15,127 bases of DNA, taken from the NCBI GenBank assembly GCA_002369295.1, contig DFDR01000097.1, positions 10,417-25,543 of the forward strand, written 5' to 3'. Positions 1-6,455 of the stretch are shown one piece after another; the first letter of the stretch is position 1, and each line of letters opens with the position of its first letter. This DNA comes from Desulfovibrionaceae bacterium UBA3823 (GTDB lineage Bacteria; Desulfobacterota; Desulfovibrionia; Desulfovibrionales; Desulfovibrionaceae). The notes under the pieces were generated by a model. That model worked only from the letters and a program-made list of their open reading frames with translations, was not told the origin of the DNA and ran no database searches. A program made the translations under genes and the position numbers.

Positions 1-471
1 GGCGGCATGGGCGGCATGGACTTCCTTGGCATTCAGCGCCGGCCCCGCATCCAAGGCGCAGCGGCCATGGCCTCCGCCATGGCGGCCCTTGCCCAGGGAG
101 GCGGGAGCGGCGCCCCGGCGCGCTCGGCGGCCCTTGCCAGCGGCTTCTTCGCCCTCTGCCTGCTCCTCGGCTTGCGGGGGAAGTACTACGGCGAGTCCCG
201 CGACACCGAGATGCGGCGCCTGCGCGAGGCTGCAGGAACCCTGCTGGTGGGCTGGACAGGCCCCGAAAGCCAGCAGCTGCCCGAGGCCCAGAGCCAAGCC
301 TCCGCCCAGGACGCCGATGCCGGCGCACACGCCCCGCGCCGGGGCCTCCTTGGCAGGACGCTGGGCGCGCTCGGCGGCGCCGGCGCGCTCTTCATCGTGC
401 TCCCCTTCATCCTGACCGGGCTGTGGTATCTGGTCTGCGCGTCCATCGTGGCGCGCATACCCCTGCCCTGA
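1..471 (+). CDS. tssL: TssL (DotU/IcmH family) T6SS inner-membrane protein, C-terminal part, cut by the window edge
   Basis: The reading frame is open to the left edge, so this is the last ~156 codons of a longer gene. TssL is an inner-membrane protein with a cytoplasmic domain; with TssM and usually TssJ it forms the T6SS membrane complex that docks the baseplate. Visible here are the DotU-like segment FFALCLLLGLRGKYYG (compare the family pattern LcLxLGFxGkY) and, after a variable acidic linker, one C-terminal hydrophobic helix (GALFIVLPFILTGLWYLV) followed by a short tail, the usual DotU layout. No C-terminal peptidoglycan-binding extension follows the helix. It lies 10 bases upstream of tssM, a very common tssL-tssM order. 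An internal ATG at 7 or 16 should not be taken as the start, because the N-terminal DotU domain must lie upstream. Family assignment is good from this motif, membrane topology and context; the N-terminal half cannot be judged. Confidence 0.85.
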   Translation, partial: GGMGGMDFLGIQRRPRIQGAAAMASAMAALAQGGGSGAPARSAALASGFFALCLLLGLRGKYYGESRDTEMRRLREAAGTLLVGWTGPESQQLPEAQSQASAQDADAGAHAPRRGLLGRTLGALGGAGALFIVLPFILTGLWYLVCASIVARIPLP

Positions 472-481
472 GGTTCCCGCC

Positions 482-3400
482 ATGCTCAAGCTCCTCAAAG
501 GCATCTTCAAAGGACTGCTCCTGCTCCTGCTGGCCTGCCTCCTGCTGGGCGGGCTCGCCCTGCTCGCATGGTGGGCCGGCTGGCCCATCCTCTCCGTGCT
601 TGCCGTGCCCGTGCTCCTGGCTGCCGCCGTTGTCCTGTTCTGGGGACTGCGCCGGCTCTGGCTCTGGGGCAAGCGCAGGCTCTACGTGAAGACCGTGCTG
701 ACCGAGGATCCCTCGCGCCGGCAGACAGCCGAAGACAGGGACTCGCCGCTTTCCCGCGCCTGGCGCCGCGGCATGCAGGTCTTCTCGCGCTCGAGGGTGC
801 TTGGCGGAAGCCAGCTCGCCGGGCGCAATCCCTGGGTCATCCTGCTTGGCGCGGAAAAGGGCGCCGACTGGGGCGCCGTGCACGCCGGCCAGGCTGCCCA
901 GCCCGAGCCAGGCGCTCCCCTCGACTGGCATTTTCTGCAGGACCTCGTCCTGCTCGAGCCCTCCGCAGACATGCTCGAGGCCCACACTCCCGAGCAGCGC
1001 GCCATGTGGGAGGAATTCCTCGCCGAGATCTCCCAGGCGCGGGCCAAGGAGCCGGTCAACGGCTTCGCCGTCTGCATCGACGCCAGCCTGCTGCTAGGCG
1101 GCGAGCCCGCACAGGCCGACGCCGTCCGCAGGCGCGCCCTGCTCTACCGCTCCCGCATCGAGGACGTTCTGGCCGTGGTGCCGGCACGCACGCCCGTGCG
1201 CGTGGCCGTGACCGGCATGGAGCGCCTGCCGGGGGCAGCCCGCCTCCTGCGCAGGCTTCCGCCCGACTCGCGCCAGGTCATGATCGGCGCGCAGTTTGCC
1301 GTCCCCGACGCCTCCCTCGCCCGCCAGGGGGCCGTGGACACGGCCGCCCAGGCGAGCCTTGCCACGGCATGCGCGACCGACTCCCTGCGGGCGCTCATCC
1401 TCGACGAAGCCTCGCACGGCAGGAATCCCCGCGGCGGGGAGCTTGCCCTCATGGCATCCATGCACCAGCTCGAGGCAGGCCTCGCCCTCTTCCTGGAAAC
1501 CCTGTTCCGCCCGGGCCCGATGGACGCGGCCCCCTTCCTGCGCGCCGTCCACTTCGCGTGCACAGGAGCGGCTCCCGAACAGCTGAGCACTGGACTGCTG
1601 AGCACTGGCCAGACGACTGCCCCGCTTGCTGGCCAGGCTTCTGGGCAAGCTTCTGGCCTGACGGCGCCGGCAGCCCCCCGGGCAGCCGACTCGGCCCAGC
1701 CGCTCGAATCGCCTGCCGCTGCCGCCATGCCTGCGGGCGGAGCCGGAGCCAGCCTAGGCACAGGCATGGGCATGGGCATGGGCATGCCGGCCGCCATGCC
1801 CATCGATCCTGTGCCTGCCGCCACGACGCCCCTCCAGCCGCAGGCCCCGGCATCCGGCCTTTCCGCAGATGCCGGCAAGCCCGAGGAGCCCGTTCCCCCC
1901 TGCTTCACCCACCGCCTGCTGGCAGGCCTCGCCCAGGACCGCGGCCTTGTTCGGCCCTGCAGCCAGCCCACGCCCAAGGACGGCCCCTGGGCAGCCGTCT
2001 ACGCGGGCTGCTGCCTTGCGCTCATCAGCGGCTGCGCCCTCTTCGCCTCGTCGACCATCTACAACCACCAGGTGCTCACGGAAGCCTCCGCCAAGCTCGA
2101 GGAGGCGAAGAAGGCAGGCACGCCCAAGGCGAACGCCGAGAGCGCCTGCGCGCGCCTGCTGGAAAAGGCCTCCGCCCGCTGGTGGCTGCCCGCATTCGGC
2201 CTCACCCGTCTCCAGGAGGCCCTCGGCCGCCACAGGGACGCCTTCACGGCAGAGATGCAGGCCTCCGTCCTTCCCGGCGCGCTCAACGACATCTCCGGCG
2301 CCCTCGCCTCGGCGTCCGCAGGGACGTCCGGCTCCGGCTTCCCCTACGCGGCCCTCCAGCGCGCGCTCTGGCTCAAGGAGTGCCTAGACAAGCGCAAAAA
2401 CGGCGACACGAACTACGATCCCTTCCCCGTTGACCAGTCGTCGGGCGGCCCCGGCGCCGTCAGCGCACAGGGCCAGCCCCTCTGGAACACCGAGTTCGCC
2501 TCCCTCTACCTCGACTACCTGCACTTCGCCTCTGACGACCAGCTGCGGCGCCTTGACCAGGAACTTGCCTGGCGCACCCAGACCCTGACCGGCGGCGACC
2601 AGGAGACCGTCTTCAACCGCCTCGTGGAGCTCGTCAACTCCCGCACCCCGCAGTGGGACATTCCCCTCTCCCGCTTCTGGCCCAATACGCCGCGCGGATC
2701 CAAGCGCTTTGCCAGCGTGCCGCCGGCCTACACGGCCAGGGGCTACGCCGAAATCACCGAAGGCCTCGAGCGCCTGGATGCCGACACGGGCGCACCCTCC
2801 TTCCGCGACAGCGCATGGTGGAAGATGTACCTTGAGCGCTACGCCTCGGTGTGGGCCGACTTCGTCATGAAGAGCGACGACGCCTGGCGCAAGGCCGAGC
2901 GCGTCGAGGAGCTCAGGCGCACGAACGCCGGCGCCGGCGGGCGCCAGGCGCCCCAGATGAAGCTGCTCGCCGAGATGGCGGTCCAGCTGGAGCCCCTGAG
3001 GAAGGAGAAGACCCTGCCTGCCTGGGGCGAGGAGATCTTCCTGATCGACGCCGTCTCGCGCATCGCCGAAGCCTCTCAGGCGACCAGGGACAAGGAGAAG
3101 AAGGGCGTGTTCGACCTCGTCCTGAGCAGCCGGGATCTGTCCAGGGAAGAGATTGCCTCCATGAAGGATCTCTTCGCCACGCCCGCCAGAGCCAAGGATC
3201 TGGCCCAGGCCGTGGAGGCCTGGGGCAGGTACGAGGGCGCCCTGGCTGAGCTCGGCGCAACGGCCCTCAATCCCGACGGCGCCATGGAACTCGCCAGCAT
3301 CGAGTTCGGCGGCAAGGACTACGGCGATCCCAAGGCCTCGGCGCCCGCCAAGGCCAGCGATGCCATGACGGAGCTCTTTCAGGCCCTCGGCACGCCCGGC

Positions 3401-4192
3401 TCCGCCGATGCCATCAAGGGGCGCGCCGGCGTCGCCTCGACGCCGGGACGCCAGCTCCTGCTCGGCCGCATCCAGCTCGGCTGCCAGACCGCCGTCTACA
3501 CGGCAGCCCTCCAGCTGCAGGCAGCCTGGGAAAGCCAGGTGCTTCCCCAGGCCGACGTCCTGCCCGAGCACGCCGCCCCCGAGCTCTTCTTCGGCAAGGA
3601 CGGCATCGTGACCAAGTTCGCCGAAGGCCCGGCCAAGCCCTTCCTCCAGCGGGAGGTCGGAAGCTTCAAGGCGCGGACGAAGAACGGCGTGGCCTTCCCC
3701 TTCACCAAGAACTTCCTCTCCTGCCTGCAGAAGGGCCAGGAGGCTGGCGCCAAGCCCCCCAAGGACAAGTACGAGACCACCGTCTCCACGCGCACGGCCG
3801 ACGTCAATCCCGAATCCGCCGAGCGCCTCCAGTTCTACGAGATCACCCTGACCTGCAAGGGCGGCCCCCTGACCGTGCGCAACAGCAACTATCCCGCCGA
3901 CGCCGTCTTCAGCTACGAGCCGGCAAACTGCCAGGGCGTCGATCTGCACATCAGCTTCCCGACCCTCGAGCTCGCCTACCAGTACAGCGACTTCAACGCC
4001 TTCCTGGAGGCCTTCCGCGCCGGCGAGCACAAGTTCACGGCCGCCGACTTCCCGGCCCAGAAGGAGTCCTTCGAACGCATCCGCCTCGACTGGATGCTCC
4101 TCAGGGTGCTGGTCGACCAGTCCGACGACATCCTCGAGGCCTTCACAGGAGAAATCCAGATTCCCGACCGCATTTCGGAGGTGTGGCCATGA
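482..4192 (+). CDS. tssM: TssM (IcmF family) T6SS membrane-complex protein, degenerate NTPase site
   Basis: TssM is the large inner-membrane scaffold of the T6SS membrane complex and crosses the periplasm to meet TssJ. The 1236-residue protein has two N-terminal membrane helices (about 10-30 and 34-57), a cytoplasmic domain, a third helix (about 501-525) and a long periplasmic C-terminal region, the standard IcmF layout and length. The periplasmic part carries the IcmF-type VPPAYTARGYAEI segment near residue 745. The NTPase site is degenerate: where GxxGxGKT is expected the protein has GAEKGADWG (residues 123-131), and the Walker B/DTAGRY region reads VLLEPSADM (156-164). Nucleotide binding is therefore unlikely, as is known for some other TssM proteins, such as that of enteroaggregative E. 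coli. A low-complexity linker (about 365-480), rich in Ala, Gly, Pro and Met, precedes the third helix. GAGG at 470-473, overlapping the tssL stop, supports the start. The stop overlaps the next start as ATGA. Confidence 0.95.
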   Translation: MLKLLKGIFKGLLLLLLACLLLGGLALLAWWAGWPILSVLAVPVLLAAAVVLFWGLRRLWLWGKRRLYVKTVLTEDPSRRQTAEDRDSPLSRAWRRGMQVFSRSRVLGGSQLAGRNPWVILLGAEKGADWGAVHAGQAAQPEPGAPLDWHFLQDLVLLEPSADMLEAHTPEQRAMWEEFLAEISQARAKEPVNGFAVCIDASLLLGGEPAQADAVRRRALLYRSRIEDVLAVVPARTPVRVAVTGMERLPGAARLLRRLPPDSRQVMIGAQFAVPDASLARQGAVDTAAQASLATACATDSLRALILDEASHGRNPRGGELALMASMHQLEAGLALFLETLFRPGPMDAAPFLRAVHFACTGAAPEQLSTGLLSTGQTTAPLAGQASGQASGLTAPAAPRAADSAQPLESPAAAAMPAGGAGASLGTGMGMGMGMPAAMPIDPVPAATTPLQPQAPASGLSADAGKPEEPVPPCFTHRLLAGLAQDRGLVRPCSQPTPKDGPWAAVYAGCCLALISGCALFASSTIYNHQVLTEASAKLEEAKKAGTPKANAESACARLLEKASARWWLPAFGLTRLQEALGRHRDAFTAEMQASVLPGALNDISGALASASAGTSGSGFPYAALQRALWLKECLDKRKNGDTNYDPFPVDQSSGGPGAVSAQGQPLWNTEFASLYLDYLHFASDDQLRRLDQELAWRTQTLTGGDQETVFNRLVELVNSRTPQWDIPLSRFWPNTPRGSKRFASVPPAYTARGYAEITEGLERLDADTGAPSFRDSAWWKMYLERYASVWADFVMKSDDAWRKAERVEELRRTNAGAGGRQAPQMKLLAEMAVQLEPLRKEKTLPAWGEEIFLIDAVSRIAEASQATRDKEKKGVFDLVLSSRDLSREEIASMKDLFATPARAKDLAQAVEAWGRYEGALAELGATALNPDGAMELASIEFGGKDYGDPKASAPAKASDAMTELFQALGTPGSADAIKGRAGVASTPGRQLLLGRIQLGCQTAVYTAALQLQAAWESQVLPQADVLPEHAAPELFFGKDGIVTKFAEGPAKPFLQREVGSFKARTKNGVAFPFTKNFLSCLQKGQEAGAKPPKDKYETTVSTRTADVNPESAERLQFYEITLTCKGGPLTVRNSNYPADAVFSYEPANCQGVDLHISFPTLELAYQYSDFNAFLEAFRAGEHKFTAADFPAQKESFERIRLDWMLLRVLVDQSDDILEAFTGEIQIPDRISEVWP
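1583..1786 (+). repeat. Short tandem repeats in the TssM linker
   Basis: Inside tssM there is an 11-base direct repeat CTGAGCACTGG at 1583-1593 and 1598-1608 (15-base period, LSTGLLSTGQ), a degenerate 12-base pair around 1630-1660 (GQASGQASG), and four perfect GGCATG units at 1763-1786 encoding Gly-Met four times. All periods are multiples of three, so gain or loss of a unit would keep the frame and change only the linker length before the third membrane helix. Confidence 0.8.
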
Positions 4193-4854
4193 ACCAGCGC
4201 CGCCTTCGCCTCTGCCGGGGGATCTTCCTCGTCTGGCTGCTCGCCTTCGTCCTCGTCGTCGCCTTTTCCCTCAGCGACACGGGCTGGGACGGCAGATCCC
4301 CCTCCATCCTCTCCCTCTTCATTCAGCCCCCAGCGGCGGCGCCGGCCGCGCCGGTGGCAACCACGGCCATCGCCGAGCCCCAGCCCGAGCCCAAGCCCGC
4401 TGCAACGCCGGCGCCCAAGCCCGAACCTGTCAGGAACGTCCTTGCCCGGGGCAGGAAGACCGGCTCCGGCTCCCTCGGCATCCCGCATGCGACCAACGCC
4501 CAGAACGCGGCGACCATCGCCATCCCCTACCGGGGCACCCTTGGCGAGTACCAGGCCTTCAGGGCCCACAACGTCAACTCCTGGTGCATCGACCTGCAGG
4601 GCGACTGGAAGCCCTGGGAAGGCACGGTGCGTCCCAGCGGGAGCGGCATCGCCACCTCGGTGCAGGTCGGCCGCCACAAGGGCTGGGCGCGCATCTCCAT
4701 GGTGGCGTCGGATCCCCGCGCGGTCCTCAAGGAGGAAATCACCTACACCGCCGACACCCTCTTCATCCGCATCGCCAAGGACCAGGGCCAGGGCCAGGCG
4801 GCTTCCGCCCCCGCGGCAGCGCCGCAGGCAGGTGCCCAGCGGCACAGGAGGTAG
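4189..4854 (+). CDS. T6SS-linked membrane-anchored periplasmic protein with AMIN-like domain
   Basis: The 221-residue protein has one N-terminal membrane helix (about residues 10-30) after a positively charged start (MNQRRLRLCR), a Pro/Ala-rich spacer (about 45-85, PQPEPKP and PAPKPEP) and a C-terminal globular domain (about 100-200). This predicts an inner-membrane anchor with the domain in the periplasm. The domain has the beta-strand rhythm of AMIN domains: a Tyr/Phe-rich strand, WCIDLQGDW, then SVQVGRHKGWARISMV, compare the family's xVDLpGxW and VRxGxHxxxxRVVxD patterns. AMIN domains often target proteins to peptidoglycan. The start at 4189 overlaps the tssM stop (ATGA) and has GGAGG at 4177-4181; the GTG at 4183 is less likely. 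Position between tssM and tssE points to a T6SS accessory role, perhaps anchoring the membrane complex to the cell wall, since this TssL lacks a wall-binding extension. The AMIN assignment is by eye and moderate; I do not recognise a named Tag protein. Confidence 0.7.
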   Translation: MNQRRLRLCRGIFLVWLLAFVLVVAFSLSDTGWDGRSPSILSLFIQPPAAAPAAPVATTAIAEPQPEPKPAATPAPKPEPVRNVLARGRKTGSGSLGIPHATNAQNAATIAIPYRGTLGEYQAFRAHNVNSWCIDLQGDWKPWEGTVRPSGSGIATSVQVGRHKGWARISMVASDPRAVLKEEITYTADTLFIRIAKDQGQGQAASAPAAAPQAGAQRHRR

Positions 4855-4856
4855 GC

Positions 4857-5300
4857 ATGGGCGGCACCAGACTTCTGGAGCGCATCCGCGAAATGACCTC
4901 GGAGCAGGACCAGCTCAAGGGCAAGGGCAAGGCCAAGGACAAGCCCAGCCTCGAGAGCTCCGTGCTCGCGCACCTGTCCAAGCTCCTCAACACCCGGCAG
5001 GGATCCACCATCATCTCGCCCGACTTCGGCGTGCCCGATCTCGCGGCCATGACCACCTCCCCCAGCGCGGAGAACGTGGCGCGCATCGAGAGCATCCTCG
5101 CCTCCGTGGTCGAGCGCTTCGAGCCGAGACTCACGGGCGTCAAGGTTGTCTTCTCGCCGTCGGACGACGATCCGCTGAAAATGAGCTTTTCCCTGCAGGG
5201 AACCCTTGCCGGACAGGAAGCGGATGCGGCAGTCTTCTTTCAGACCGTGCTCTCCCCCTCGGGACGCATCAGCATCCAGCGCGCCCGCGAGGCCCAGTAG
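4857..5300 (+). CDS. tssE: TssE, T6SS baseplate protein (gp25-like)
   Basis: TssE is the T6SS counterpart of phage T4 gp25, a baseplate wedge protein in the cytoplasm from which sheath assembly starts. The 147-residue protein is of normal length. It begins with LLERI and has the family hallmark LLNTRQGSTIISPDFGVPDL (residues 43-62, compare the usual LLNTRxG...xxYGlPdl). It ends with the gp25-type alternation of strand and helix, including RFEPRL followed by VKVVF. Residues 18-32 are rich in Lys and Asp, a variable insert. The start at 4857 lies two bases after the stop of the AMIN-like gene, with AGGAGG just upstream, so the two are co-translated. A terminator-like hairpin follows, which makes tssE the last gene of the structural block on this strand. 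The family call is strong. Confidence 0.93.
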   Translation: MGGTRLLERIREMTSEQDQLKGKGKAKDKPSLESSVLAHLSKLLNTRQGSTIISPDFGVPDLAAMTTSPSAENVARIESILASVVERFEPRLTGVKVVFSPSDDDPLKMSFSLQGTLAGQEADAAVFFQTVLSPSGRISIQRAREAQ

Positions 5301-5312
5301 CGGCACGGCGCA

Positions 5313-5345
5313 GCGCGAAGCCCGAGGTTCGGCTCCGCGCCTTTT
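5313..5345 (+). terminator. Rho-independent terminator candidate after tssE
   Basis: GCGCG (5313-5317) and AGCC (5319-5322) pair with GGCT (5331-5334) and CGCGC (5336-5340) around one A/C mismatch, and CTTTTCC follows directly. The hairpin lies 13 bases after the tssE stop and 56 bases before the STAS start, so it could end or reduce transcription between the secretion genes and the regulatory pair. A second, smaller hairpin (GCCTTG/CAAGGC, 5359-5375) follows. Confidence 0.6.
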
Positions 5346-5400
5346 CCCCAGCACCCAGGCCTTGCCAGACAAGGCGGAACACGGCCAGCCAAGGCGGACC

Positions 5401-5745
5401 ATGAACATCACCTTGAACAACCCCGGGAGCCCCGTTCCCGAATTCACCGTCGACGGTGCCATCGACACCCTCGAGGCGCCGAAATTCCAGGAGACCGTGC
5501 TTGCCGGCATCGCGGCCGTGCAGGCCAAGGACGTCGTCATCGACTGCACGGCCATGCCCTACCTGACGAGCACGGGCCTGCGCGCCTTCATGACCATAGG
5601 CAAGACCATGAAGGCCGCCGGCGGCCGCATGGTGCCCTGCGGGCTCTCCGGGCTCGCGCTCGAAATCTACACCTCCTCGGGCTTCGCCCAGGTCTTTCCT
5701 CCTGCGGAAACGCTCGACGATGCCCGCAGGATGCTCGGCGGGTAG
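5401..5745 (+). CDS. STAS-domain anti-sigma-factor antagonist (RsbV/SpoIIAA-like)
   Basis: This 114-residue single-domain STAS protein belongs to the anti-anti-sigma class. In partner-switching systems the unphosphorylated STAS protein binds the kinase/anti-sigma partner and frees its target; the kinase phosphorylates it and a PP2C phosphatase resets it. It shows the DGAIDTLEAPKF segment (18-29), the strand VVIDCTAM (45-52), and the phosphorylation loop YLTSTGLRAF (54-63). In SpoIIAA the loop is DSSGL with the second Ser modified; here the aligned pair is S57-T58, so T58 or S57 would be the acceptor. The start at 5401 follows AAGGCGG. The frame is open further upstream (to 5206), but that part overlaps tssE and has no domain sense. 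The kinase gene starts 4 bases after the stop. The family call is strong; the target is unknown. Confidence 0.93.
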   Translation: MNITLNNPGSPVPEFTVDGAIDTLEAPKFQETVLAGIAAVQAKDVVIDCTAMPYLTSTGLRAFMTIGKTMKAAGGRMVPCGLSGLALEIYTSSGFAQVFPPAETLDDARRMLGG

Positions 5746-5749
5746 CGTC

Positions 5750-6172
5750 ATGAAAGAGTACGAGTGCCCCGCCGTGCCGGACAACCTCAGGCCCGTCCTT
5801 GCCGTTGCGGCCGAGGAGCTCATCGCCAGCGGAACCGAGACGCCCCTGCGCCAGCGCTTCTTCGTCGTGCTGGAAGAGCTCTTCAACAACGTTGCCCTCC
5901 ACGCCTACAAGGACCAGCTGGAAGCCGGCACCGTGCGCCTTGCCATCAAGGCGTCCCAGGACTACGTCGAGCTCACGGTCATGGACCAGGGCCCCCCCTT
6001 CGACCTCACGACCTACGACGACGCCAACCGCCTGCAGCGGCTGGAAAACTTCCAGCCGGGCGGCGCCGGCATCTTCCTCGTGAAGACCCTCTCCAGCGCC
6101 CTGGCCTACCGCCGCGAGAACGGCTGGAACATCGTGACGTCCGTGATGGAGCTCCCGCCGGGCGAGGCGTAG
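5750..6172 (+). CDS. RsbW-like HATPase serine/threonine-protein kinase (anti-sigma-type)
   Basis: This 140-residue protein is a stand-alone GHKL ATPase domain of the RsbW/SpoIIAB class. It would phosphorylate the adjacent STAS protein and, in the dephosphorylated state of that protein, be sequestered by it. The ATP-site boxes are present: N box EELFNNVALHA (42-52), G1 box DQGPPFD (79-85) and G2 box GGAGIFLVK (104-112). There is no His phospho-acceptor domain, so it is not a two-component kinase. The start at 5750 gives a normal N-terminus; an earlier ATG at 5720 would overlap the STAS gene. It is coupled to the STAS gene by a 4-base gap. No sigma factor is encoded nearby, so its output partner could be a sigma factor elsewhere or a non-sigma target, as in Bordetella BtrW-type systems. 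The family call is strong; the role in T6SS control is inference from location. Confidence 0.93.
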   Translation: MKEYECPAVPDNLRPVLAVAAEELIASGTETPLRQRFFVVLEELFNNVALHAYKDQLEAGTVRLAIKASQDYVELTVMDQGPPFDLTTYDDANRLQRLENFQPGGAGIFLVKTLSSALAYRRENGWNIVTSVMELPPGEA

Positions 6173-6455
6173 CAGGCCCGGAGCAGGAGCGCAGCACAAG
6201 CCCCCAGGACAGGGGCGCATGTCAGATGCGCCTGTCAGGGACGCAGATCCTGCCAGTCCTCCTCCACGGCCGCCTTGGCGTCTCTGGCTCCGCCTATGCG
6301 CATGGCGGCGCCGAGCCTCCCGGCCCCCTGTTGCCTGGCGCCTGGCGCCGTGCCTGCGGGCAGCCCCGAAGCCGAGGGGAAGCGAAGCGGCCGCGCCCGG
6401 CGTCGAACCGGCTTTCTCCGGCATCCGGGAATCCAGGAGTCTGGGCAGCCGGGGC
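6173..6455. other. 283-bp convergent gap, no convincing gene
   Basis: This stretch separates the ends of the kinase gene and tssC. It holds a strong hairpin (6208-6236). On the minus strand a 22-codon frame ends at 6235 (MRIGGARDAKAAVEEDWQDL and two more residues); it lacks a clear ribosome site and I do not call it. GC-rich codon-like patterns on both strands could be a decayed gene end, but nothing recognisable is seen. Confidence 0.5.
6208..6236. terminator. Hairpin between convergent genes, possible bidirectional terminator
   Basis: GACAG (6208-6212) and GCGCAT (6215-6220) pair with ATGCGC (6226-6231) and CTGTC (6232-6236), with a two-base GG bulge and a 5-base loop. It lies 36 bases after the kinase stop and about 220 bases after the tssC stop. 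There is no T-run on either side, so factor-independent termination is uncertain. Confidence 0.4.

Noticed and set aside
2384..4030. 548-codon minus-strand frame inside tssM
   Set aside because: A shadow of tssM in a GC-rich genome; the product is Gly/Leu/Glu-rich with no family pattern, while the plus strand has clear IcmF features.
6235..6303. 22-codon minus-strand frame downstream of tssC
   Set aside because: No ribosome site, no known small protein, and it overlaps the hairpin at 6208-6236.
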